This document shows, in pieces, positions 27,333 to 36,180 of a stretch of 64,000 bases of DNA (positions are counted from its first letter, which is position 1; each line of letters starts with the position of its first letter). The position numbers and the translations under genes were made by a program. Below the pieces are notes generated by a model that did not search any database, was not told the origin of the DNA, and worked only from the letters and a program-made list of their open reading frames with translations. The DNA is from Cohnella terricola (GTDB lineage Bacteria; Bacillota; Bacilli; Paenibacillales; Paenibacillaceae). The stretch covers positions 1-64,000 of the forward strand of contig NZ_VNJJ01000014.1 in NCBI RefSeq assembly GCF_007786475.1, given 5' to 3'.

Positions 27333-28268
27333 ATGAACGTACTCGAGATTCGCAATCTCACGAAGAAATTCGGCGACTTTATCGCCGTTGACAACATGTC
27401 CTTAAACGTCCGCGAAGGAGAAATCTTCGGCTTCCTCGGCGCTAATGGCGCGGGCAAAAGCACGACGATCAACATGATCTCGTCCCTGCTTCGAAGCACC
27501 AAGGGAGAAATCGTCATTCTGGGACGAAGCATCGCCTCGGACGTCCAATTCGCGAAAATGAACATCGGCATCGTCCCCCAGGACATCGCGATCTACGAAG
27601 ATATGACCGCTTACGAGAACGTCAGCTTTTTCGCGGGCTTGTACGGCTTGAGAGGAGCTCATCTGAAGGAACGTACGGAAGAAGCGCTCAACTTCGTCGG
27701 GCTTGGCGACAAACAGAAGAGCTTGCCGAAAAACTTCTCCGGCGGCATGAAGCGCCGGCTGAACATCGCCTGCGCCATCGCGCATAGGCCAAAGCTCATT
27801 ATCATGGACGAACCGACGGTCGGCATCGATCCCCAATCGCGCAATTACATTTTGAATTCCGTCAAGCAGTTGAACCGCATGGGCTGCACGATCATCTACA
27901 CAAGCCACTATATGGAGGAAGTCGAAGAAATCTGTACCCGCATCGCCATCGTCGACCACGGCAAGATCATTGCCGAGGGAACGAAAGAACAGTTGAAAGC
28001 GATCGTCACCGATACGAAAAACGTCTGGATCGAAGTGCGCGGCGGCGATCATCTTAACATCAACAGCGTTAAGCACATTCAAGGGGTTCTCTCCGTGCGG
28101 CTTGACGACCATATGCTCAAAATCAGTTCCAAAGGCGAGATCAACAATCTGAATCTGATCCTTCAACAACTCATTCAGGACCGGATCGAAATTCGTTCGA
28201 TCGAAGAGCAGGCGCCTAATCTGGAGACGGTGTTCCTGACCTTGACCGGTCGGAATCTCCGCGATTAA
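27333..28268 (+). CDS. ABC-2 exporter ATP-binding protein (LnrL-like)
   Basis: ATPase of 311 residues. Walker A is GANGAGKSTTINM, the Q-loop lies in IGIVPQDIAIYEDMTAYENV, the signature is FSGGMKRRLNIA, and Walker B is LIIMDEPTVGIDPQSR with the H-loop at YTSHYMEEVE. A C-terminal regulatory region of about 85 residues follows, as in drug-type ABC-2 exporters. The ATG at 27333 has GGAG eight bases upstream. Two permease genes follow at 14 and 1 bases, forming one operon. With the two-component system upstream, this looks like a sensor-controlled exporter for membrane-active compounds, similar to lnrLMN; the substrate is inferred only from this layout. Confidence 0.92.
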   Translation: MNVLEIRNLTKKFGDFIAVDNMSLNVREGEIFGFLGANGAGKSTTINMISSLLRSTKGEIVILGRSIASDVQFAKMNIGIVPQDIAIYEDMTAYENVSFFAGLYGLRGAHLKERTEEALNFVGLGDKQKSLPKNFSGGMKRRLNIACAIAHRPKLIIMDEPTVGIDPQSRNYILNSVKQLNRMGCTIIYTSHYMEEVEEICTRIAIVDHGKIIAEGTKEQLKAIVTDTKNVWIEVRGGDHLNINSVKHIQGVLSVRLDDHMLKISSKGEINNLNLILQQLIQDRIEIRSIEEQAPNLETVFLTLTGRNLRD

Positions 28269-28282
28269 GGAGGCGAACCGCG

Positions 28283-29413
28283 ATGAACGTCTACAATATC
28301 GCCTTGAGGGAAATCAAATCCTCGTTAAGGGAGCCGCGTACCATGCTGTTCATGCTGGCGTTCCCGATCGTACTGATGCTCATTCTCGGCACCGCGCTTT
28401 CCAACGTATTCTCGAACTTTACACCTGTCGATAACATTCGTTTACTATATAGCAACGAGTCCGGTCAGCCGCAGTTGACGCAATATTGGGAAAGCTTCTC
28501 CCAAGAAATGGGGCGGCAAGGAATCGACATCGCCCCGATCGCAAGCGGGCAAGTCGGGCGTGAACAAGTGCGGGAGGGCCAATATACCGCATATGTCGAG
28601 CTAAAAGCGGATGGTATGCAGCTATACGGAAGCAGCAAGCAGTCGATTGAAAGCAATATCGCGCAAGGTATGCTGACCGCTTTCGCGGATCGCTACAATC
28701 TGGCCGCGGCCGCGTTTCGAAGCGACCCCTCCAAGGCGGAAGCGATCCTGGCCAACGCCGGAGCGGTAACAGGCGGCGAGTTTATCCGCGAGACGTCGCT
28801 GAATCCGAACAAATCGCCGGGCTCCATTGATTATTACGCGATAGCAATGACGACGATGATCGCGCTCTATGCCGCCATATCCGGCAGTTACCTGTTCCGG
28901 GGAGAAAGAACGCGCCATACGGCTATTCGCTTAATGGCGGCGCCGATCGCCAAAGGGGAGCTGTTCGCGGGCAAAGTGATCGGCTGTACGCTCATCAATT
29001 TCCTTTCCGTTCTTGTTGTCGTCCTGTTTAGTAAATTCGTTTTTCAAGCCGATTGGGGCAGCCATTACGGCATCGTTTTCCTTGTCTTGGGCACCGAAGT
29101 CGTTCTCGCCGTTAGCCTGGGGCTCGGAGTCGGCTATTTGGTTCAAGGAGAATCCCCCCGCGCGGTCGTCATGATATTCACGCAGATCGCTTCGTTCGTG
29201 GGAGGCGCCTACTTTCCGGTCGAAAGCGACGGCTCTTTTATGGGCGTCCTCACTTATTTATCGCCCCTGCGCTGGGCGAATACCGCACTCATTGGCGCGA
29301 TTTATACGGACGACATGAGCGCCGCATGGCAGACGATTGGACTTAACGTCGGCATTGCCGCGGCATTCCTGCTCATCTCGATTGTTATCATGCGTAAACG
29401 GGAGGTGTTATAG
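28283..29413 (+). CDS. ABC-2 type permease, first subunit (LnrM-like)
   Basis: Membrane protein of 376 residues with the usual ABC-2 exporter plan: one N-terminal membrane helix (MLFMLAFPIVLMLILGTAL), a large extracellular domain of about 140 residues, then five helices from about residue 185 (YYAIAMTTMIALYAAISGSY, LINFLSVLVVVLFSKFVF, IVFLVLGTEVVLAVSLGLGV and others). A short helix with FRGERTRHTAIRLMAAPI lies at the coupling position. It follows the ATPase by 14 bases with GGAGG before the ATG, and the second permease starts one base after its stop. The two probably form a heterodimeric pore. Confidence 0.9.
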   Translation: MNVYNIALREIKSSLREPRTMLFMLAFPIVLMLILGTALSNVFSNFTPVDNIRLLYSNESGQPQLTQYWESFSQEMGRQGIDIAPIASGQVGREQVREGQYTAYVELKADGMQLYGSSKQSIESNIAQGMLTAFADRYNLAAAAFRSDPSKAEAILANAGAVTGGEFIRETSLNPNKSPGSIDYYAIAMTTMIALYAAISGSYLFRGERTRHTAIRLMAAPIAKGELFAGKVIGCTLINFLSVLVVVLFSKFVFQADWGSHYGIVFLVLGTEVVLAVSLGLGVGYLVQGESPRAVVMIFTQIASFVGGAYFPVESDGSFMGVLTYLSPLRWANTALIGAIYTDDMSAAWQTIGLNVGIAAAFLLISIVIMRKREVL

Positions 29414-29414
29414 G

Positions 29415-30569
29415 ATGAAAGACGTAATATGGCTAATGCGCAGAGTTCTGCGCGGTTCCCTGCGCCGCAAATCAAGCTGGATCGTCTATATCGGACTGCC
29501 GCTCGTAGGCATTCTGATCTCCATGACCCTGTACGGAAACTCCACGGGAGGAGATCTTCGCGTTGGCATCGTGAACAACGACGGCGATCAGGTAGTGACG
29601 CAGGACGCGATCAAATTTATCGAGGATTTAGGCCAAATTAAGATCACGTTGACCGACGAGGCCTCTCTTCGCGAAGATATCGCAGCCTCCAAGCTGGACA
29701 GCGGATTGATCTTCGGCCAAGGGTTCGCGGCCGCCATTCGCAACGGAGATCCAATCGCGGGTAAAGTCGATATCGTCTCGGCGAAAGGCGCACAGGTTAC
29801 GGCCTATATCCGTTCCATGCTGCAGAATTATGTCGGCAACTCGGCGGCCATCGGGCGAGTTACTCAAGGTGACGCCTCCGCTTTCGACAAGGTGTACGCG
29901 GACTATCGCGAGAACAGCTTCAAACTGAATGCCACGACCATCGAAGACACGACCAATATGAAAGACATGACTTATCAATCCATCGGATTTCTGGTCACGT
30001 TCATGATGTTCTCCGCGGTCAACCTGACGGAATTGATTCTGCGCGAGAAGGAGAACCGCACGTTTAATCGTCTGTTGTCTTCGCCGCTCTCTGCACGATC
30101 TTACGTGCTCTCTAACGTTGCGGTCAATATCATCATTCTGCTGCTGCAGATCGTCCTGACCGTATTTTTAATGAAAGCCGTGTTCCACATCGACTCGGGC
30201 ATTCCTTATACACAACTCGTCTTCGTCCTGCTGCTCTTCGCCTTGGCATCGATCGGCTTATCTCTCATGATCGTTGCGTTCGCGAAGAGCACGAAGGCGG
30301 CAGGGGCCATGCAGAACTTGATCATTACGCCTACATGTTTGCTCTCGGGCTGTTTCTTCCCGATGGACATCATGCCGGATTCGGTAAAGAAAATCTCCCA
30401 TTTCCTGCCTCAGCACTGGCTATTGGACTCCATAAACAAGCTTCAGCACGGAGAGAGCTTCGGCAGCTTAGGATTGAACTTTGCCATTCTGATTGGCTTT
30501 GCGGCCGCCTTTGCCCTTATCGCGGTCTATCGTTTCAATCGCAATAACGACGCCCGTCTGTTCGTGTAA
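29415..30569 (+). CDS. ABC-2 type permease, second subunit (LnrN-like)
   Basis: Membrane protein of 384 residues with the same plan as its neighbour: N-terminal helix (SSWIVYIGLPLVGILISMTL), extracellular domain of about 160 residues, then five helices. The coupling-helix region reads REKENRTFNRLLSSPLSARS, typical of ABC-2 permeases. The ATG at 29415, with GGAGG before it, is used; the frame is open upstream but overlaps the first permease. It is the last gene of the exporter operon, followed by a terminator. With the ATPase it would form a heteromeric exporter. Confidence 0.9.
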   Translation: MKDVIWLMRRVLRGSLRRKSSWIVYIGLPLVGILISMTLYGNSTGGDLRVGIVNNDGDQVVTQDAIKFIEDLGQIKITLTDEASLREDIAASKLDSGLIFGQGFAAAIRNGDPIAGKVDIVSAKGAQVTAYIRSMLQNYVGNSAAIGRVTQGDASAFDKVYADYRENSFKLNATTIEDTTNMKDMTYQSIGFLVTFMMFSAVNLTELILREKENRTFNRLLSSPLSARSYVLSNVAVNIIILLLQIVLTVFLMKAVFHIDSGIPYTQLVFVLLLFALASIGLSLMIVAFAKSTKAAGAMQNLIITPTCLLSGCFFPMDIMPDSVKKISHFLPQHWLLDSINKLQHGESFGSLGLNFAILIGFAAAFALIAVYRFNRNNDARLFV

Positions 30570-30585
30570 AGCCGACGTACTCGCT

Positions 30586-30617
30586 CAACTCCTCTTGGCA
30601 TAAGCCAAGGGGAGTTG
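30586..30617 (+). terminator. Terminator of the ABC-2 exporter operon
   Basis: Stem CAACTCC-CTTGG / CCAAG-GGAGTTG with a small loop and one bulge, followed by TTTCTATC. It lies just past the second permease. Confidence 0.8.
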
Positions 30618-30643
30618 TTTCTATCAAAATCAATTTCCAGGGA

Positions 30644-30699
30644 TTGACGTCATTCGGAGGGGATGCTAATATAGGACAAGTAACTTGTATGACATGTTA
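30644..30699 (+). promoter_or_regulatory. Promoter and operator of the FadR-type regulator gene
   Basis: TTGACG (30644-30649), 17-bp spacer, TAATAT (30667-30672). Just downstream, at 30681-30699, lies the inverted repeat TAACTTGTATGACATGTTA (outer arms TAAC-N-TGT / ACA-N-GTTA). A site at this place would block initiation or elongation and suggests autorepression. A close copy of the left part lies before the solute-binding protein gene. Confidence 0.75.
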
Positions 30700-30724
30700 T
30701 AAGGAGCGGGGAGGTGTGCCGGAT

Positions 30725-31444
30725 ATGAAAAACGGTTTTAAAGCCATCGAGAAAAAAAATATCGTGGACGATGTGTTCGAACAAATCAAGGAAAAGATCG
30801 TAAGCGAGGAGTGGCAAGCCGGGCAGAAAATCCCCTCGGAAAACGAATTGTGCAGCATGTTCAACGTCAGCAGGGTCAGCATTCGCAGCGCCGTTCAGAA
30901 GCTACGCGATCTCGGCCTCATCGCTACGCGACATGGCAAAGGCTCCTTCGTATCCGATCGCGCCACTAGCTTCGATATCCACATGACGGCTCCGATCATG
31001 AACTTAAGCGAGAAAGAATTTCTGGACATTATGGAATTCCGCGAGCTGGTCGAGATCAAATGCATCGAGCTGGCCGTCTTGCGCGCGGACGACGATGATA
31101 TCGCCGCCATCGAGAAAGCGCTTAACGATATGAAAGCGAATCAGCATGACTATTCGAAGTACTCTATCGCCGACTACCAATTCCACTTGGCCATCGTTAA
31201 AGCTTCCAAGAATGAATTGTTCGTACATATTATCGACCGGCTTAAGAATGTCTATTATTATCATCTGAAAGAATTGAACAGAGTTCTGGCCGATATGGAA
31301 GACAGCTTGTCCGGACACTCCCAACAGTTGGAAGCGATCAAATCGAGGGATATGGAAGCGGTTAGAAGGCTCGTTCATGAGGGCAACAACAACGTTACCG
31401 TTCAGACCATCAAAAGGCTCCATGAGCAAAAAGAAAAAAGATAG
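30725..31444 (+). CDS. FadR/GntR-family transcriptional regulator (FCD domain)
   Basis: Regulator of 239 residues. The N-terminal winged helix (residues 10-75) has the GntR pattern IVSEEWQAGQKIPSENELCS and VSRVSIRSAVQKLRDLGLI followed by ATRHGKGSFV. The C-terminal all-helical FCD domain has metal or ligand residues in EFRELVEIKCIELAV, FHLAIVKAS and SLSGHSQQLEAIKSRD. FCD regulators often sense sugar acids or other small carboxylates, which fits the downstream ABC importer and mannonate-type dehydratase. The ATG at 30725 follows GGGGAGG. A matching inverted repeat lies in its own promoter and another overlaps the -35 of the next gene. Confidence 0.92.
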   Translation: MKNGFKAIEKKNIVDDVFEQIKEKIVSEEWQAGQKIPSENELCSMFNVSRVSIRSAVQKLRDLGLIATRHGKGSFVSDRATSFDIHMTAPIMNLSEKEFLDIMEFRELVEIKCIELAVLRADDDDIAAIEKALNDMKANQHDYSKYSIADYQFHLAIVKASKNELFVHIIDRLKNVYYYHLKELNRVLADMEDSLSGHSQQLEAIKSRDMEAVRRLVHEGNNNVTVQTIKRLHEQKEKR

Positions 31445-31457
31445 TTTTTTCTTTTTC
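31428..31457 (+). terminator. AT-rich hairpin at the end of the regulator gene
   Basis: AAAAAGAAAAAA / TTTTTTCTTTTT around GATAG, overlapping the stop of the regulator. It is a weak, A-U only hairpin that could terminate or dampen read-through into the transporter genes. Confidence 0.45.
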
Positions 31458-31459
31458 GG

Positions 31460-31493
31460 TAACTTGTATGACATCCGATATCCTATGTTATAT
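31460..31493 (+). promoter_or_regulatory. Operator and promoter of the sugar importer operon
   Basis: TAACTTGTATGACATCCGA (31460-31478) repeats the first 14 bases of the operator at 30681. Its TTGTAT (31464-31469) can act as -35 with TTATAT (31488-31493) at 18-bp spacing. Regulator binding would then cover the -35 box, consistent with repression lifted by the pathway sugar acid. Confidence 0.6.
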
Positions 31494-31576
31494 CTCTGCT
31501 CGATTGTTCTTGTTCTAGCCGCGAACCTTTCGCGGCCGGACAAACAATATATAAGATCCTTCAGGAGGTCATCAGT

Positions 31577-32893
31577 ATGAAAGTCAGAAAGGTTGGCAGT
31601 TTGGTTTCTCTAGTTCTCGCATCGTCGCTCGTTCTTGCCGCCTGCGGCAAAAGTGAAAGCGGAAACAATGCCGACAGCAAAGATGGAGCGAAGCAAACGA
31701 CGATCAGAATCATGTCGGTATCCCAAACGGAAAACCCCGACGGTCCGGCAGAGAAAGAAATGGCCGAGCGTTACATGAAGCTTCATCCCGAAGTAAAAAT
31801 CGAATTCATCGGCGTACCTATGAACGACCTGTATAAAAAAATTACCGCGATGGCTACCTCGGGAGACCTCCCGGACGCCTTCACGATGACGCCTCAATTT
31901 GCCCGTACCGCGCACGGAATGGGCATCACTGCGGATTTGAAACCATTACTGGGCGAGGATTACATCAAAGAGTTCTATCCTAACATCATCGAGGAATCAA
32001 GCGTAGAAGGCAAACTGCAATTTCTTCCATGGAACGCAGCTCCGATGGCTCTCGTCTATCGCGGAGACTGGTTCGAGCAAGAGGGCTTAAAAGCTCCCGA
32101 GAATTGGGACGATTTCCTGGAAGCGGCCAAGAAGCTGACTAAGGATACGGACGGCGACGGCAAAACAGATCAATGGGGCTTCGGCATGATCGGCACCCGC
32201 AACGGATCCGGGGCGGACCGCTTCATCGTCATCCTGCGTTCCTTCGGCGTCGAAGAATTGAGAAAAGACGAGAGCGGCAACTGGGTATCGGATCTCGATA
32301 CGCCCGAAGCCAAAGAAGCTTTCCAATTTTTCGTTGATCTGAACAACAAGCACGGCGTCGTCCCTCCGGGAGTAACGGAGACGGGCTTTCCAGAAGCAGC
32401 GAGCTTGATGGCCACCGGCAAAGTCGGGATGATGCTGACCGGTCCGAATGCCCTCGGAAATATCGTTAGCCAGAACCCCGATCTGAAAGGCAAGCTGCAC
32501 AGCGTGCCTGTTCCAATGAAAGTGAAGCATACGGCAACGTTCGGACTGCTCGGCTATTCGATCGCCGAATCTAGCAAAAACAAAGAAGCCGTAGCCGATT
32601 ATCTGAAATTCATGGTCGAAGACGAGAACGCGTTAGCCTGGAACCAGCTTAGTGGCCGGCTGCCAACGAAAATCGAGGTCGGCAAGCAGCAGCAGTTGAC
32701 CACTCCGGAATATGCAGGTTTCGTGAAAGCGCTTGAGTATTCCTTTACGATCCCGGCATTCGATCAATACTCGCAATTCCAAGACATCGTAGCCGAAGCT
32801 TATCAGTCGATGATCGCCGCTAACCAGAGCGTCGACGCCGCAACCAGACGAGCGGCGGAACGCGCGAACGAAGTGATCCAAGCGAACAAGTAA
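31577..32893 (+). CDS. Sugar ABC transporter substrate-binding lipoprotein (family 1)
   Basis: Extracellular solute-binding protein of 438 residues. The signal peptide ends in the lipobox SLVLAACGK with the lipidated Cys at residue 23. A Ser/Asn-rich linker is followed by the two-lobe family 1 (MalE-like) fold, with blocks such as IRIMSVSQTENPDGPAEKEM, EGKLQFLPWNAAPMALVYRG and GKVGMMLTGPNALGN. It would deliver a sugar or oligosaccharide to the two permeases that follow. No ATPase gene is in the operon, which is common for family 1 carbohydrate importers using a shared MsmX/MalK-type ATPase. The adjacent dehydratase suggests a hexuronate or aldonate-containing substrate. Confidence 0.93.
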   Translation: MKVRKVGSLVSLVLASSLVLAACGKSESGNNADSKDGAKQTTIRIMSVSQTENPDGPAEKEMAERYMKLHPEVKIEFIGVPMNDLYKKITAMATSGDLPDAFTMTPQFARTAHGMGITADLKPLLGEDYIKEFYPNIIEESSVEGKLQFLPWNAAPMALVYRGDWFEQEGLKAPENWDDFLEAAKKLTKDTDGDGKTDQWGFGMIGTRNGSGADRFIVILRSFGVEELRKDESGNWVSDLDTPEAKEAFQFFVDLNNKHGVVPPGVTETGFPEAASLMATGKVGMMLTGPNALGNIVSQNPDLKGKLHSVPVPMKVKHTATFGLLGYSIAESSKNKEAVADYLKFMVEDENALAWNQLSGRLPTKIEVGKQQQLTTPEYAGFVKALEYSFTIPAFDQYSQFQDIVAEAYQSMIAANQSVDAATRRAAERANEVIQANK

Positions 32894-32907
32894 CGGTCTT
32901 ACAATCG

Positions 32908-32942
32908 GGCCTCTGAAGGGAGCCTCTGGCTCCCTTTGGGCC
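32908..32942 (+). other. Intercistronic hairpin after the binding-protein gene
   Basis: Stem AAGGGAGCC / GGCTCCCTT with a three-base loop, flanked by GGCC pairs. The U-tract is poor (TTGTTC). It probably acts as a partial terminator or an mRNA stabiliser, giving more binding protein than permease. Confidence 0.65.
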
Positions 32943-32965
32943 TTGTTCATCACGATGGGGGAATT

Positions 32966-33841
32966 ATGATGCTATCTTCGAAAAGCGGAATGAGAGGGCT
33001 ATGGTTCATTATGCCCGCCGTTGTCACGCTGCTCTTGTTAATAACCTATCCCCTCATATACGGGGCGTACATCAGCTTCTTCGATACGAACCTGATCACG
33101 AAATGGAATTTCGTCGGGTTGAAGCATTACGTAAACATCTTCTCCAATACCGAGTTCGTCGAACGGATTCTCCTTACGCTCCACTATACGTTCTGGGTAG
33201 TCGTAGGCCACTTCGTAATTGGAACGGGCTTGGCCTTGATTCTGAACATGAAGCTGAAAGGCATCACGGTGTTCCGCGTCATTCTCATCTTGCCCTGGTT
33301 GTTCCCCGAAGTTGTCGTCGGCCTGTTGTGGAAGTGGCTTTTTAACCCTTTATATGGACTCTTCAACGCCGTTCTCATGAAAGTAGGTCTCATCGACGAT
33401 CCGGTGTCTTGGCTAGGCGACGAGAAAACAGCCTTTGCGGCCGTCATCGTCGTATCGATCTGGAAAGGCTTCCCGATGGTGATGATGCTGTTGCTCGCGG
33501 GGCTTCAGAGCATTCCGGAGGACATCTACGAGGCCGCCCGTATCGACGGCTGTACGCGTTCCGCCGCCTTCCGTTATGTTACGCTGCCCGCACTCATGCC
33601 CGTCATGGTCGTGACGCTCATCTTAGATACGGTATGGTGGTTCAAGCATTTTACGATGATCTGGATTCTGACCCAAGGCGGACCGGGCAATGCGACCAAC
33701 GTGGTCAGCATCGACATTTTCAAGCAAGCGTTCGAATTTTTCAACTTCGGCAAAGCTTCCGCAATGGCGATCCTGGTATTCTTCGTCTGCTGGTTAATGG
33801 GGTACGGGTATAGGAGGTTGTTCGGCAATGGAGACGACTAA
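32966..33841 (+). CDS. Sugar ABC transporter permease (MalF/UgpA type)
   Basis: Permease of 291 residues with six membrane helices. The binding-protein-dependent transport (EAA) loop is EDIYEAARIDGCTRSAAFRYVTLPAL (the D-G-C-T core near residues 193-205). The start MLSSKSGMRGLWFIMPAVVT places the first helix at residues 9-30. The ATG at 32966 is preferred over upstream in-frame starts because GGGGGA lies just before it. The stop overlaps the next permease by 14 bases, so translation is likely coupled. It pairs with the next gene to form the membrane channel. Confidence 0.93.
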   Translation: MMLSSKSGMRGLWFIMPAVVTLLLLITYPLIYGAYISFFDTNLITKWNFVGLKHYVNIFSNTEFVERILLTLHYTFWVVVGHFVIGTGLALILNMKLKGITVFRVILILPWLFPEVVVGLLWKWLFNPLYGLFNAVLMKVGLIDDPVSWLGDEKTAFAAVIVVSIWKGFPMVMMLLLAGLQSIPEDIYEAARIDGCTRSAAFRYVTLPALMPVMVVTLILDTVWWFKHFTMIWILTQGGPGNATNVVSIDIFKQAFEFFNFGKASAMAILVFFVCWLMGYGYRRLFGNGDD

Positions 33842-34670
33842 ACGCAAGTTTTCCATTTTTAATATGGGGATGTACGCCATCCTGATCGTGGCTTCCTGCC
33901 TCGTGCTGATTCCCGCGTTATGGATGGTCTCCACTTCGCTGAAATCGAACGAAGAGGTGATGATTTCTCCTCCGAAATGGATACCGGATCATCCGACGTT
34001 CGAGAGCTTTACGCGCATATGGAAGGACTACCCTTTCCTTGATTATTTTCTTAACAGCGTATTTATTGTCGTCGCGTCGACCGCGATTACGATCGCATTC
34101 GCCGCGCTGGCCGGTTACGGCGCATCGCGCTTCAAATTTCGCGGCAAAGGGACTTTCCTGTCGTTCCTGCTCGTTACGCAGATGTTTCCTTCGATCATGC
34201 TGCTCATTCCGTTCTATAAAGTGTTGAAAACGTTCGGCCTCATCGATACGCACTGGGGACTGATCGTCGTGTATATCGCATTTGCTCTACCGATGTGTAC
34301 GTGGATGATGCTCGGTTTCTTCCAAGGCATCCCGAAAGAACTAGACGAAGCGGCCATGATCGACGGCTGTAGCCAAATGCGGACTTTCGTCCAGATTATT
34401 CTGCCTTTATCCTTGCCAGGCATTGCCGCGACGGCGATCTACTCTTTCCTGATGGGCTGGAACGAGTATATGTTCGCCTTCATCCTCGTTACGACGGAGA
34501 CGATGAAGACGCTGCCGGTCGGAATCGGTCAATTAAACGGATTCTATAGGGTCGTCTGGAACGATATGATGGCCGCGTCCATTATTTCCAGCCTGCCGCT
34601 GATCGTGTTGTTCTTGTTCATGCAGAAATATTTTATAAGCAGCCTCACCGCAGGCGCAGTGAAACAGTAA
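33828..34670 (+). CDS. Sugar ABC transporter permease (MalG/UgpE type)
   Basis: Permease of 280 residues with six membrane helices. The EAA loop contains KELDEAAMIDGCSQ and continues into RTFVQIILPLSLPG. The N-terminal region (ALWMVSTSLKSNEEVMISPP) is typical for the second permease of carbohydrate importers. It starts inside the end of the first permease gene, with GGAGG-like sequence (ATAGGAGG) upstream. It lies between the first permease and the dehydratase and completes the transporter apart from the missing ATPase. Confidence 0.93.
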   Translation: METTKRKFSIFNMGMYAILIVASCLVLIPALWMVSTSLKSNEEVMISPPKWIPDHPTFESFTRIWKDYPFLDYFLNSVFIVVASTAITIAFAALAGYGASRFKFRGKGTFLSFLLVTQMFPSIMLLIPFYKVLKTFGLIDTHWGLIVVYIAFALPMCTWMMLGFFQGIPKELDEAAMIDGCSQMRTFVQIILPLSLPGIAATAIYSFLMGWNEYMFAFILVTTETMKTLPVGIGQLNGFYRVVWNDMMAASIISSLPLIVLFLFMQKYFISSLTAGAVKQ

Positions 34671-34694
34671 AAACAGAGATAAGGAAGAGTGGAC

Positions 34695-35897
34695 ATGGAG
34701 AAACTGAAGATTCGCAACATCAAGACCATCTTAACGGCACCCGAAGGCATTAACCTGGTTGTCGTGAAAGTCGAAACCACCGATCCGGAAATTTATGGCG
34801 TAGGCTGCGCTACGTTCACTCAACGTTATTTGACCGTGCAGAATGCGATCGAACAATATATCAAGCCAATGCTTATTGGCAAAGAAGTGAATAACATCAA
34901 CGACATCTGGCATTCCTCGATCGTCAGCAGCTACTGGCGCAACGGTCCCGTCTTGAACAACGCCTTGTCCGGCGTAGACATGGCTTTATGGGACATTAAG
35001 GGGAAAATGGCCGGCATGCCGCTGTACGAGTTGTTCGGGGGCAAGGTTCGCGAAGGCGCTGCTGTATACCGTCATGCGGACGGCAGCAGCATTGCCGAAG
35101 TCGAAGAGAACGTGCACGCCTACATGGAGCAGGGGTACCGCTATATTCGCTGCCAAATGGGTACTTACGGCGGCACGGGCCAGTCCTTCGTCTCTCCGGA
35201 CGGCGCTCCGGCCGGGGTCTACTACGACCCGAAAGCTTACATGAAGAGCATCGTCGACTTGTTCGCGCATCTTAGATCCACGGTCGGCTGGGAGATCGAG
35301 CTGCTGCATGATATCCACGAGCGGCTTGCGCCGATCGACGCGGTCAATTTCGCCAAGAAGCTCGAACCGTACCAATTATTTTTCCTAGAAGACGCGCTGC
35401 CTCCGGAACAACTGGAATGGTTCCGCATGATCCGCCAGCACTCCACCATTCCGCTTGCTATGGGCGAGCTGTTCAACAATCCGAACGAATGGATGCCGCT
35501 GATCACGGGACGGCTTATCGATTACATCCGCGTCCACATCAGTCAGATCGGCGGTATTACGCCGGCCAGGAAGCTGACCGCGCTCTGCGATTCTTTCGGC
35601 GTCAGAACGGCTTGGCACGGGCCGGGTGACACTTCGCCCGTAGGCCATGCCGCACACGTACACCTGGATGTGAGCAGCATCAACTTCGGTATCCAGGAAT
35701 GGAACGGATTCAACGACGCCATCCAGGAAGTGTTCCCGGGATGCCCCGAAGTGCGCAACGGTTACGTGTATCCGAACGACAAACCCGGACTTGGCATCGA
35801 CATCGACGAAAAACTGGCTGCGAAGTTCCCTTGCGAGAACATTCTTCCGGCTTGGACGAACGCTCGGTTGCCCGACGGCACTCCGACGACTCCGTAA
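34695..35897 (+). CDS. Enolase-superfamily sugar-acid dehydratase (ManD/RspA-like)
   Basis: Protein of 400 residues from the mandelate racemase / muconate lactonizing enzyme group. The N-terminal capping domain (1-120) and the barrel domain carry family blocks: SGVDMALWDIKGKMAGMPLY, a metal-binding pattern LLHDIHERL, FLEDALPPEQ, and GELFNNPNEW. Toward the C-terminus TAWHGPGDTSPVGHAAHVHL supplies the His. These match the mannonate dehydratase (ManD) family, whose members dehydrate D-mannonate and/or D-gluconate to the 2-keto-3-deoxy acid; many members are weakly active or inactive, so the true substrate is uncertain. The ATG at 34695 has GGAAGAG upstream. It is last in the importer operon. Confidence 0.88.
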   Translation: MEKLKIRNIKTILTAPEGINLVVVKVETTDPEIYGVGCATFTQRYLTVQNAIEQYIKPMLIGKEVNNINDIWHSSIVSSYWRNGPVLNNALSGVDMALWDIKGKMAGMPLYELFGGKVREGAAVYRHADGSSIAEVEENVHAYMEQGYRYIRCQMGTYGGTGQSFVSPDGAPAGVYYDPKAYMKSIVDLFAHLRSTVGWEIELLHDIHERLAPIDAVNFAKKLEPYQLFFLEDALPPEQLEWFRMIRQHSTIPLAMGELFNNPNEWMPLITGRLIDYIRVHISQIGGITPARKLTALCDSFGVRTAWHGPGDTSPVGHAAHVHLDVSSINFGIQEWNGFNDAIQEVFPGCPEVRNGYVYPNDKPGLGIDIDEKLAAKFPCENILPAWTNARLPDGTPTTP

Positions 35898-35950
35898 ACC
35901 GGCTTGCCAGCAATATACTATGCGGAAACTCCCATTAATGGCGCCTCTCG

Positions 35951-36165
35951 GCTAAAAACGATGCTTTTCATCGTATTTGCCACCAACACGCGCTCCACGA
36001 GGCGGAAGTCCGATGATTTTCATCGCTAATCATCCCGGGGAGCGAGCAAAAGCGGCACCAGCCCACTAAAAACGATGCTTTTCATCGTATTTGCCACCAA
36101 CACGCGCTCCACGAGGCGGAAGTCCGATGATTTTCATCGCTAATCATCCCGGGCGCGGGAAATAA
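35951..36165. repeat. 114-bp repeat, two tandem units (family shared with 57.1-57.7 kb)
   Basis: Two nearly identical units begin at about 35955 and 36069 (period 114). Each contains AAAAACGATGCTTTTCATCG, GCGCTCCACGAGGCGGAAGT and CGATGATTTTCATCGCTAAT. The reverse complement reads GGTGCC-CTTTTGCTC, CCCGGGA, ATTAGCGATGAAAA, CATCG-ACTTCC and TACGATGAA, which aligns along the full unit with the six-copy array at 57.1-57.7 kb. Each unit has two short palindromes of the CGATG-N5-CATCG type. The pair lies between the convergent ends of the dehydratase gene and ywhD. Confidence 0.93.
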
Positions 36166-36180
36166 GGCAGCCCCTATAAC

